Position numbers and translations under genes: made by a program | Shown: one piece after another, positions 1 to 5,648 of the stretch | Numbering within the stretch: the stretch's first letter is position 1 | Layout of the letters: every line of letters begins with the position of its first letter | From: Halieaceae bacterium | GTDB lineage: Bacteria > Pseudomonadota > Gammaproteobacteria > Pseudomonadales > Halieaceae | NCBI GenBank assembly: GCA_011524755.1 | Contig: WTJR01000160.1 | Coordinates: 1 to 5,648 of the forward strand | Length of the DNA: 5,648 nucleotides | Direction: 5' to 3' | Notes under the pieces: model-generated | What the model saw: the letters and a program-made list of their open reading frames with translations, nothing else | What the model was told of the DNA's origin: nothing | Databases searched by the model: none

Positions 1-2164
1 TTTCCTCGTCGAGTTGAAACTCTACTTTGGGGGCGGCTGGACTAATAGAAAGCTTAGTGTGGGTTATGTCTGGGAGCTCTTGTAGGCGTTGTCTAAATTG
101 TTCTCCCAATACGCGTAAGGTGTGTGTATTGGGACCGTAAAGAACGACCTCAAGCGGCGCATCCACGGGTGGACCCTGATCAATACCCAAAACGAGGATC
201 TGTGCTTGAGGGTACTTACGATCAAAATTTTTCTGTAGACGGCGTATTAGCGCGTTGGTCTGGTTTTCGTCTCGCGTGAGCACCATGCCTTCCGCCCAAC
301 CGGGTGCATTGCGCTTGTTGGAGCGCAGGTTGTAGTAGAAGGCGGGCGGACTCTCGCCGACAGACCAATCAACCCGTCGGATGAGAGGTTCTGCACGGAG
401 ATCCTCATCGAGCTGGCGAACAAGCTCCAGGGTTGCCTCAATACCGGCGCTCCTCGGCATTTCAACCCGGAGGTACATTTGATCACGGTCAGTACCGGGG
501 AAGAATTGTGCTGTCAGCGTCGAAACACTCGCAAAGCCGAGTAGGGGGATGGATGCCGCAAGTAGCACCGAGGCTAAAGGATATTTTAGTGACCAGTCGA
601 TCGAGGCGGCGAAACGTTCTCTCGCTCTGGGTAAGACGATACCAGATCGCCACCACGCGGGACGCTCCGTCATTGCTCCGGGTAGGAGGCGTCCCCCCAG
701 TGCGGCTGTCACAGACAGCGCGAGGACTAGACTCATAACGAGCATAACGATGACGCAGGTGGCAAGACTCCCCAGAAAATCACCAGAGGGGCCCTGCAAA
801 ATAGCCATGGGCGTAAATGCGAGGACGGTCGTAGCGGTGGCGCTAACCAAAGGCACCGTCATGCGTTTAACGGCTTTTTGCATCGCCTCGATTGCTTCAT
901 CGCCTTCGAGAAGATGTTTGCGGATCTCATCGGTTACAACGATGGAGCCATCCACTAACAATCCTAGAGCCACGACGAGACCTGTCATAGACAGTTGATG
1001 TATAGGTACATCGAGGTAATTGAGTACCACCATCGACAATAGGGTACACAGCGGTAGGCTGAGTGCGACGATTAATGCAGCGCGCCAACCCAAGGTCACG
1101 AAAAGTACCGCAACAACGATCAGCACACCGGCAATGATATTTTTCGCAACGCCTGCCAAGCGGGCCTCTGTATAGCCACTCTGGTCATAGGTTGTTTCGA
1201 TCGTCAGGCCGTCGGCGGCATTCGCACGGTAATCTTCAAGAAACGCATCGAATTGCTTGCTGTACTTATCGACCTGATAGCCTTCTTTCATTTCGACAGC
1301 GAGGAACACGGATCGACGGCCATTTGATAGCGCTAGCCGGAGCGGTGGCTCCGCCTCCGATTTAGTCACAGTAGCGACATCGCTAATTCGGATGCCTGTA
1401 ACGCTATCAAAATCAGCCTTGATAAACGTATCGCGCACGGCCTGAGCGTCCCCAAAGTCGCCGGCCACGTCGATAGTGAGTGCAGTTGTGGGCGAAGCGA
1501 GCTTACCTGCAGGCGTCCTTGAGTCAGAAAGGGCCAATGTCCGAGCAATATCGTCGACTGAGAGTCCTAATGTGCTGAGTGCTGTACCATTTATCTCTAC
1601 ATTGATCTCTTCGTCCGGCAGACCATAAGGTTTCACACGTCGTGTCTGAGGCACCTTTCGCGCCGCATCGGCAAAACGAAGCGCTTCACGGCGCAGGAGT
1701 GATGGCGAAATGTCGACACCCTCATCCGCACTGATGGCAACGATCTTCACAAATGTGGTGAAAAGATCATCGTCGAATACCGGTTGGGTTGTCCCCTCGG
1801 GAAGGTCGGCAGTGACCCTGTCAACTTTGCCCCGGAGTTCGGACCACACCCGCTTGATATCGGATCTAGACAGGTAGTAGTCGGCCTCAATAACGATGGT
1901 AGACACCCCATTGATCGAACTGGAGTCGATCTCTTGGACATCGGGGTGCTCGCGCAGAGCGTCCTCCAACGGCTTCGTTACGAGGCTTTCTACACGCGCA
2001 GGGCTTGCACCGGGATAAAAGGTTTGAACCGACGCAACGAAGGGCGTAATCGAGGGATCTTCTTGTCGACCCAAGCTGTTATAGGAGGTTACCCCCACAA
2101 CAATGATCGAAATTACCAGTAGGGCGAGATAGCGCCCGTTTTCAAAGAGGCTTGTGGCAATCAT
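1..2164 (-). CDS. RND-family efflux pump, inner-membrane permease (C-terminus cut by window edge)
   Basis: Proton-driven inner-membrane transporter of the AcrB/HAE type, expected to form a trimer and export substrates through an adaptor and an outer-membrane channel. I translated the minus strand from ATG at 2164 to base 1 and found one open frame of 721 codons with no stop; full family members have about 1,000-1,050 residues, so about 30% is missing. Visible parts: TM1 at about residues 12-30; the first porter region at about 31-335, with the family-typical PGASP (51-55) and TKPLEDALRE (63-72); TM2-TM6 at about 342-490; TM7 at about 528-548; then the start of the second periplasmic half. TM4 carries GLLVDGSIVV (401-410), the equivalent of AcrB GLLVDDAIVV: the first proton-relay Asp is kept (D405) and the second is Gly (G406). 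The start is forced by an in-frame TGA a few codons upstream with no other start codon between. It lies 10 bases after the adaptor stop without a strong Shine-Dalgarno, so translational coupling is likely. The substrate (drug, dye, solvent or other) cannot be told. Confidence 0.95.
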   Translation of the reverse strand, partial: MIATSLFENGRYLALLVISIIVVGVTSYNSLGRQEDPSITPFVASVQTFYPGASPARVESLVTKPLEDALREHPDVQEIDSSSINGVSTIVIEADYYLSRSDIKRVWSELRGKVDRVTADLPEGTTQPVFDDDLFTTFVKIVAISADEGVDISPSLLRREALRFADAARKVPQTRRVKPYGLPDEEINVEINGTALSTLGLSVDDIARTLALSDSRTPAGKLASPTTALTIDVAGDFGDAQAVRDTFIKADFDSVTGIRISDVATVTKSEAEPPLRLALSNGRRSVFLAVEMKEGYQVDKYSKQFDAFLEDYRANAADGLTIETTYDQSGYTEARLAGVAKNIIAGVLIVVAVLFVTLGWRAALIVALSLPLCTLLSMVVLNYLDVPIHQLSMTGLVVALGLLVDGSIVVTDEIRKHLLEGDEAIEAMQKAVKRMTVPLVSATATTVLAFTPMAILQGPSGDFLGSLATCVIVMLVMSLVLALSVTAALGGRLLPGAMTERPAWWRSGIVLPRARERFAASIDWSLKYPLASVLLAASIPLLGFASVSTLTAQFFPGTDRDQMYLRVEMPRSAGIEATLELVRQLDEDLRAEPLIRRVDWSVGESPPAFYYNLRSNKRNAPGWAEGMVLTRDENQTNALIRRLQKNFDRKYPQAQILVLGIDQGPPVDAPLEVVLYGPNTHTLRVLGEQFRQRLQELPDITHTKLSISPAAPKVEFQLDEE

Positions 2165-2174
2165 CGCTGGGCAC

Positions 2175-3299
2175 TCAGTTGATCACGCGTATCGAGGGTA
2201 CGATTTCGACAGGAGATCCAGGTGACAGCCGCTGCATGCCGGAGGCGACTACCGTTGCATCATTAGTGATGGTTCCTCGGACAAAGACGCGATCGCCCTC
2301 ACTGTAGATGACCTCCACACTTTCTCGCGCCGTAATGGTCTCACCGGTCTCATTTTTACGCGTGACGAGCACGGTCCATAGTCCCTTATCACCCTCGAGA
2401 AGCGCACTGAGGGGCAACCATCCGCCGGTTTCCGTGACATCCTCCTCGAATTGGAGTGCGACGGTTTGTCCAACGCGAGCAGGCGTACCCTCGGGTAGGG
2501 TAAGAACAGCGAGTACCGTCAACGTTTGGGAATCCACGTCTGCGCCCACACTGCGTAGTGTTGCCGGAACAGCTCTATCGTTGAGATAGAGGTTGTACTG
2601 CTCACCAATTCGGGCGCTGTCAGCGAATTTTGGTGATATGCCAACGTGAGCCTCGCGCTCTCCGACAGATACGAGGCGTAGGACCGGTACATTAGGGCCA
2701 ATGATGCTTCCGGGTTCTCGCAGGGTCTTTGAGACGATGGCATCGAAGGGTGCGGTCAATTGGCTCTTTGCAACGACTATTTCTGCATTTCGGACGCTTG
2801 CCTGTGTTGTTTCAAGTCGAGCTTGGGTAGCTTCAACGGTAAGACGTGCATCGTCGGCCTCCCTTTGTGAAACAAGATTCTGACTGCGTAGGCTGTTGAT
2901 GCGTTCTAAGTTGAGTTCTGCAAGCTCTAGCTGAGCTGACACTTCTTTCGATTGCGCTTTCGCGAGCGAGAGCGCGGCTTCTTGCTGACGCGTATCAAGT
3001 TTGCCTAGCGCTTGACCGGTGGTGACAAAATCACCCTCCTGTGCAGTGAGAGCGTCTAAGACGCCTGCGACCTCAAAACCCACATTGCTATCTGAGCTTG
3101 CCTCGACAACGCCTAAAAAGCGTGTCGTGGTCGTGTAACTCCGCTCCAGCTGATAGGGCACAACGACAACGGGTAAGGGCTGGGCTTCCGTCGAAATGGT
3201 GGGTTTGACGTTTGCCTCGATTGCATCCGACCCGAACAGTACGATGCCGGCGGCACCGACTGCACTGAAGAGCGTTGTAAAGAACATCCGTGATGTCAT
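2175..3299 (-). CDS. RND efflux periplasmic adaptor subunit (HlyD/AcrA-type membrane fusion protein)
   Basis: Periplasmic adaptor that bridges the downstream RND pump and an outer-membrane channel. The 374 residues match the usual family length of 350-400. Order of parts: N-terminal hydrophobic segment at about 5-22 (signal peptide or uncleaved anchor; no lipobox Cys, so not a lipoprotein like AcrA); first half of the lipoyl domain at about 62-100, with GFEVAGVLDALTAQEGDFV; an alpha-helical hairpin at about 104-178 rich in Ala, Glu, Gln and Leu; second lipoyl half at about 179-211 (LTAPFDAIVS, then REPGSIIGPNVPVLRLV); beta-barrel and membrane-proximal domains to the end. At the hairpin tip, R133-x3-L137-x6-S144 fits the RLS motif through which AcrA-like adaptors bind TolC-type channels, so a tripartite pump is likely although no channel gene is in the window. 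ATG at 3299 is the first good start; its ribosome site is weak (GAGA about 11 bases upstream). Another ATG at codon 5 has no better site. First gene of the operon; two operator-like palindromes lie just upstream. Confidence 0.94.
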   Translation of the reverse strand: MTSRMFFTTLFSAVGAAGIVLFGSDAIEANVKPTISTEAQPLPVVVVPYQLERSYTTTTRFLGVVEASSDSNVGFEVAGVLDALTAQEGDFVTTGQALGKLDTRQQEAALSLAKAQSKEVSAQLELAELNLERINSLRSQNLVSQREADDARLTVEATQARLETTQASVRNAEIVVAKSQLTAPFDAIVSKTLREPGSIIGPNVPVLRLVSVGEREAHVGISPKFADSARIGEQYNLYLNDRAVPATLRSVGADVDSQTLTVLAVLTLPEGTPARVGQTVALQFEEDVTETGGWLPLSALLEGDKGLWTVLVTRKNETGETITARESVEVIYSEGDRVFVRGTITNDATVVASGMQRLSPGSPVEIVPSIRVIN

Positions 3300-3312
3300 G
3301 GCTTAGCGTGTC

Positions 3313-3339
3313 TCGTATGTTAATGACATTAACTTACGA
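3313..3339. promoter_or_regulatory. 27-bp palindromic operator-like site upstream of the efflux operon
   Basis: A near-perfect inverted repeat centred on A3326. The inner 15 bases, gttaatgacattaac (3319-3333), are a perfect 7+7 palindrome. After one T/T mismatch (3318/3334), five more pairs follow (tcgta 3313-3317 with tacga 3335-3339), so 12 of 13 positions pair. Size and symmetry fit a dimeric repressor such as a TetR-family protein, which commonly controls RND operons. The site ends 13 bases before the adaptor ATG, where it would overlap the promoter or transcript start. The regulator itself is not in the window, and its family is inference. Confidence 0.6.
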
Positions 3340-3356
3340 TGTTATCACGATTAACA
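3340..3356. promoter_or_regulatory. Second, weaker operator-like palindrome in tandem with the first
   Basis: Ends tgtta (3340-3344) and taaca (3352-3356) are exact reverse complements around a 7-base centre. Aligned to 3318-3334 of the first site it shares tgtta at the start and attaac near the end (11 of 17 positions). The two centres (3326 and 3348) are 22 bp apart, about two helical turns, so two dimers could bind on the same DNA face. The weaker symmetry suggests a secondary site. The surrounding 3300-3360 is AT-rich, as expected for the efflux promoter, but I cannot name a good -35/-10 pair on the minus strand. Confidence 0.42.
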
Positions 3357-3404
3357 TTCAAAAATCAGCCTGTCATGGTGCTGTTTAGGTTGAGGATGAG
3401 AACC

Positions 3405-3432
3405 TTTCGACTTGCGTCAAATTCGCTAATCC
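3405..3432 (+). promoter_or_regulatory. Weak candidate promoter for ffs-dnaX
   Basis: TTTCGA (3405-3410) and TAATCC (3427-3432) are 16 bases apart and would start transcription near 3440, giving a leader of about 30 bases before the mature 4.5S RNA. Both boxes match the sigma-70 consensus poorly; an alternative -10 is GCTAAT (3425-3430). A promoter must exist somewhere between the efflux control region and 3470, but this exact choice is only a guess. The rest of 3357-3445 shows no gene or other structure I can support. Confidence 0.2.
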
Positions 3433-3446
3433 GAGACACTTCACAG

Positions 3447-3464
3447 CCTTGTCTTCGGACAAGG
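3447..3464 (+). other. Perfect UUCG-tetraloop hairpin just upstream of ffs
   Basis: ccttgtc (3447-3453) and gacaagg (3458-3464) are exact reverse complements enclosing TTCG, which gives the very stable C(UUCG)G loop in plus-strand RNA; a G-U pair (3446/3465) can extend it. No T-run follows on either strand, so it is not a standard intrinsic terminator. It ends 5 bases before the proposed 5' end of 4.5S RNA and would lie in the precursor leader, where it might guide 5' processing or protect the transcript. That role is inference. Confidence 0.5.
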
Positions 3465-3469
3465 TCACT

Positions 3470-3580
3470 GGTGACTCGGACGGTCCCCTCGCAGCGATAG
3501 ATAGTGAACCCCGCCAGGCCCGGAAGGGAGCAACGGTAGTTATCGACTCGGGTGCCGAGGTGTGGCTGTTCGAGTCGCCT
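3470..3580 (+). ncRNA. ffs: 4.5S RNA, small bacterial signal recognition particle RNA
   Basis: RNA scaffold of the signal recognition particle; it binds Ffh and takes ribosomes making membrane proteins to FtsY. The diagnostic apical motif is present: CAGGCCCGGAAGGGAGCAA (3515-3533), with a GGAA tetraloop (3522-3525) closed by CCC/GGG and the asymmetric AGCAA side that Ffh recognises, close to the E. coli sequence. The whole RNA folds into one long hairpin: 3470-3485 pairs with 3564-3579 in 16 continuous pairs, including several G-U. The resulting length of about 111 nt fits the class (E. coli 114 nt). Exact ends are set from the stem and may be off by a few bases. It lies directly before dnaX, a placement known in other gammaproteobacteria. 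No terminator separates the two, so a joint transcript processed to 4.5S RNA is plausible. Confidence 0.93.
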
Positions 3581-3602
3581 CCAATTACGGTCGGGCTCCA
3601 AA

Positions 3603-5477
3603 ATGGCTTATCAAGTTCTTGCGCGTAAATGGCGACCTTCCAACTTCTCTCAGATGGTTGGACAGGAGCACGTGGTTAAGGCGCTGACGACCGCGTTAGA
3701 GTCCGAAAGACTGCACCATGCCTATTTGTTCACGGGTACGCGCGGGGTAGGTAAAACCACGGTCGCTCGGCTGATTGCGAAAAGTCTCAACTGCGAAACT
3801 GGCGTAACCGCTGAGCCCTGCGGGCAATGTGCGAGTTGCATCGAGATTGCCGAAGGCAGAAGCGTTGACGTACTTGAAGTTGATGCTGCCTCTCGAACCA
3901 AGGTCGAAGATACGCGAGACCTGCTTGATAATGTTCAGTACGCGCCAACGCGCTCGCGCTTCAAGATTTATCTGATCGACGAAGTTCACATGCTCTCGAA
4001 TCACAGCTTCAATGCGCTGTTGAAAACGCTCGAAGAGCCACCGGAGCACGTCAAGTTTCTACTGGCAACGACGGATCCGCAAAAACTGCCTGCAACCGTG
4101 TTGTCGCGCTGCCTACAGTTCAACCTGAAGAACATGGTGCCGCAGCAAATCATTGATCACCTTCGTCACGTGCTGGCAGAGGAGTCGGTAGGCTTCGATG
4201 ATGAGTCGCTGGCATTGCTTGCTCGTGGTGCCGAGGGATCAATGCGAGACGCACTGTCACTGACCGATCAGGCGATTGCGCATGGATCGGGAAAGTTGGC
4301 GGCTGATGAAGTCCGGCAAATGCTTGGCACAGTGTCGAGAACCAAGGTATTTGATTTGCTGGATGCAATCGTTGCGAACGATCCCAAGCTTGCACTGGCT
4401 GTGGTCGAGGACATCGCGTCACATTCACCAGACTATGCCGGGACATTAGACGAGCTCGCATCAGTCTTGCACCAGATAAGCTTGGCTCAGGCAGTACCAG
4501 GCTCGGTAGATTCGACCTTACCCGAGCATGAGAGGCTGGCGAGCCTGGCTGGGAGCATGACAGCTGATGATGCGCATTTGTGGTGGCAGATGGCTGTGGC
4601 CGCGAAACGTGAGCTTTATTTGGCGTCTGATCCCCGCGCTGGGCTCGATATGGCTGTCCTGCGAATGATTGCCTTCAGGCCGGCCGTTGTGCTGACAGAC
4701 GCATCCGAGGTGCCCCCGGCAAAAAAGCCTGAGCCACCGGTGATGCCGGTGGAGCCGGCAACCACGTCAAAGCAACAACCGAGTATTTCATCGGATCGAC
4801 CTGATAACGACACTACAAGCGCCGATCAAATGGCCTCCGAGCAGGAAGTTGTCGCGTCAAATCGAGTGTCTGAGCCAGCGTCCGGCGTCTCTACAGCAGA
4901 AAATCCCGCGCGCGCAGTGGAAGTTACTGATAGACCCTCACACCCAGCGGTCGATGCGCCAACGCGAGCTGCAACAAGCGTCGCTCCGTTGGGGTCTACC
5001 AACGGTGTCGGCAATGGCAGTCAGGTTCCGCCCGCTGCTGTCATTGAGGTCCCTGATGGAGCCAAGCCACCGGATGAGGATCTGCCAACCCATGGATCGT
5101 GGCCTGACTTTTTCGAAGGGTTGGGGCTCAAAGGCGTGATACACACAGTAGCCTCGCACTTCGAGCTGTCCGTGGCGTTTGACCGTACGCTTTGTTTTAT
5201 GCTGTCTCCGGCCAATGCCACGCTCTTCAATGAACGGCACCAGAGAGGTCTGGCATCTGCAATCGAACAAGTACTAGAAGAGCCGGTGACAGTGCAGGTT
5301 GTTCTGGGTGAAACCTCAGATAAAACACCTGCGTATCAACGCGAATTGTTGGAGCAGCAACGGCTCTCAGCTGCGCGCCAAGCGCTCGAGTCTGATGATT
5401 GTCTCAACGCGCTGTTGACTGATTTTGATGCCATTGTCCTTCCAGAGTCGGTTCGTCCCCCGCTAGTGGAGCTGTAG
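3603..5477 (+). CDS. dnaX: DNA polymerase III subunit tau (and gamma, by frameshifting)
   Basis: ATPase core of the clamp loader; it loads the beta clamp, and its tau form also ties the polymerase core and DnaB helicase together. The 624 residues compare with 643 in E. coli. Domain I has Walker A GTRGVGKT (45-52), zinc cysteines C64, C73, C76 and C79, Walker B LIDE (124-127), sensor-1 region LLATTD (153-158), the SRC motif with arginine finger R169, and sensor-2 R215 in GSMRDALSL; these match E. coli numbering. Domain III ends near residue 362. A Pro/Ala/Ser-rich linker covers about 377-495. The tau-only C-terminal domain (about 496-624) starts near SWPDFF and ends with FDAIVLPESVRPP, as in E. 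coli FDAELDEESIRP. ATG 3603 gives MAYQVLARKWRP, the family N-terminus; the longer frame from GTG 3552 would start inside ffs and is rejected. The ribosome site is weak. A frameshift cassette lies at codons 369-384. recR follows after 4 bases. Confidence 0.98.
   Translation: MAYQVLARKWRPSNFSQMVGQEHVVKALTTALESERLHHAYLFTGTRGVGKTTVARLIAKSLNCETGVTAEPCGQCASCIEIAEGRSVDVLEVDAASRTKVEDTRDLLDNVQYAPTRSRFKIYLIDEVHMLSNHSFNALLKTLEEPPEHVKFLLATTDPQKLPATVLSRCLQFNLKNMVPQQIIDHLRHVLAEESVGFDDESLALLARGAEGSMRDALSLTDQAIAHGSGKLAADEVRQMLGTVSRTKVFDLLDAIVANDPKLALAVVEDIASHSPDYAGTLDELASVLHQISLAQAVPGSVDSTLPEHERLASLAGSMTADDAHLWWQMAVAAKRELYLASDPRAGLDMAVLRMIAFRPAVVLTDASEVPPAKKPEPPVMPVEPATTSKQQPSISSDRPDNDTTSADQMASEQEVVASNRVSEPASGVSTAENPARAVEVTDRPSHPAVDAPTRAATSVAPLGSTNGVGNGSQVPPAAVIEVPDGAKPPDEDLPTHGSWPDFFEGLGLKGVIHTVASHFELSVAFDRTLCFMLSPANATLFNERHQRGLASAIEQVLEEPVTVQVVLGETSDKTPAYQRELLEQQRLSAARQALESDDCLNALLTDFDAIVLPESVRPPLVEL
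4707..4752 (+). promoter_or_regulatory. dnaX: Programmed -1 ribosomal frameshift cassette in dnaX, producing gamma
   Basis: All three elements known from E. coli dnaX are present in order. First, an SD-like GAGG (4707-4710) ends 10 bases before the slip site. Second, the heptamer A-AAA-AAG (4721-4727) is in the proper frame, with zero-frame codons GCA AAA AAG encoding Ala373-Lys374-Lys375. Third, a perfect 7-bp hairpin, ccaccgg (4734-4740) and ccggtgg (4746-4752) with loop tgatg, starts 6 bases after the heptamer. A -1 slip would read AAA AAA GCC TGA, so translation stops at 4730-4732 after one added Ala. The product is a 376-residue gamma form holding domains I-III only. Frameshifting is inferred from sequence; slippage by RNA polymerase on the A6 run is a less likely alternative. 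Confidence 0.85.
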
Positions 5478-5481
5478 TCCC

Positions 5482-5648
5482 TTGAAACTGAGTCCCGCAA
5501 TACAAGAATTGATTGAGGCGTTGCGCCACTTGCCCGGCGTGGGGCCAAAATCTGCTCAGCGAATGACATTACATTTGCTTGAGCGCGATCGCGAGGCAGC
5601 TCAATTGTTGGGAGATGCGCTTTTAAATGCGCTGGCAAAGGTTGAACG
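5482..5648 (+). CDS. recR: Recombination mediator RecR (N-terminal part, cut by window edge)
   Basis: RecR works with RecO (and RecF) to load RecA on SSB-coated single-stranded DNA at gaps during recombinational repair. Only 55 codons are in the window, of about 200 in the family. They read MKLSPAIQELIEALRHLPGV and onward, closely matching E. coli RecR; the helix-hairpin-helix DNA-binding segment LPGVGPKSAQRM is at residues 17-28. The Cys4 zinc finger and Toprim domain lie beyond the edge. TTG at 5482 is the start: an in-frame TAG at 5464 excludes a longer form, no ATG or GTG lies between, and the N-terminus then has family length. A GGAG (5468-5471) inside the end of dnaX sits 10 bases upstream as ribosome site. 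With only 4 bases after the dnaX stop, translation is probably coupled. The ybaB/ebfC gene usually found between dnaX and recR is missing. Confidence 0.95.
   Translation, partial: MKLSPAIQELIEALRHLPGVGPKSAQRMTLHLLERDREAAQLLGDALLNALAKVE

Noticed and set aside
549..998. Plus-strand open frame of 149 codons
   Set aside because: It lies opposite the RND pump gene, whose translation is clearly family-like throughout; the plus-strand product has low-complexity composition and no recognisable domain.
3447..3464. Intrinsic terminator between the divergent operons
   Set aside because: The hairpin is perfect but no T-run follows on either strand, and there is no upstream gene on the plus strand to terminate.
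3365..3601. Minus-strand open frame of 78 codons between the operons
   Set aside because: It is antisense to the 4.5S RNA and its leader; its openness follows from the RNA sequence and the protein has no recognisable features.
3552..3602. Longer DnaX start at GTG 3552 adding 17 residues
   Set aside because: The added codons lie within the 4.5S RNA and give a Cys/Arg/Ser-rich stretch unlike any DnaX N-terminus; ATG 3603 gives the conserved MAYQVLARKWRP start.
3696..4049. Minus-strand open frame of 117 codons inside dnaX
   Set aside because: It is a shadow of the conserved ATPase domain on the other strand.
4721..4726. A6 run as a frameshift mutation or sequencing error in dnaX
   Set aside because: The zero frame continues through the linker into a well-matching tau C-terminal domain, so the gene is intact; the run belongs to the slip heptamer.

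Overview
The window looks like a chromosomal segment of a gammaproteobacterium of moderate GC. The main reason is the plus-strand block ffs (4.5S SRP RNA) - dnaX - recR, with a DnaX whose Walker, zinc and sensor residues sit at the same numbers as in E. coli DnaX. The genus cannot be fixed from sequence alone. No mobile element, CRISPR array, tRNA or rRNA is visible.

Left half (1-3299, minus strand): a two-gene RND efflux operon. A periplasmic adaptor of the HlyD/AcrA type (2175-3299) is followed after 10 bases by an RND inner-membrane pump (2164 down to 1). The pump runs off the left edge with about 720 of roughly 1,000 residues present. The adaptor keeps the R-x3-L-x6-S motif used to dock onto a TolC-type channel, but no outer-membrane channel or regulator gene lies in the window. 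The pump has Asp-Gly where AcrB has Asp-Asp in TM4.

Middle (3300-3602): the divergent control region. Next to the efflux operon are two tandem palindromic operator-like sites whose centres are 22 bp apart. They suggest control by a dimeric repressor encoded elsewhere. Toward dnaX there is a perfect UUCG-tetraloop hairpin and then the 4.5S RNA, whose terminal stem can be drawn as 16 continuous pairs.

Right half (3603-5648, plus strand): dnaX, encoding the clamp-loader tau subunit, followed after 4 bases by the start of recR (TTG start, cut by the right edge). The usual small gene ybaB/ebfC between dnaX and recR is absent. Inside dnaX there is a complete programmed -1 frameshift cassette: a Shine-Dalgarno-like GAGG, the heptamer A-AAA-AAG, an immediate -1-frame TGA, and a 7-bp stem-loop. 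It would yield a 376-residue gamma subunit cut right after domain III. This is the most striking signal in the window. The system is known from E. coli, but the site here lies about 55 codons earlier than in E. coli. I saw no convincing evidence of a wholly new biological system.
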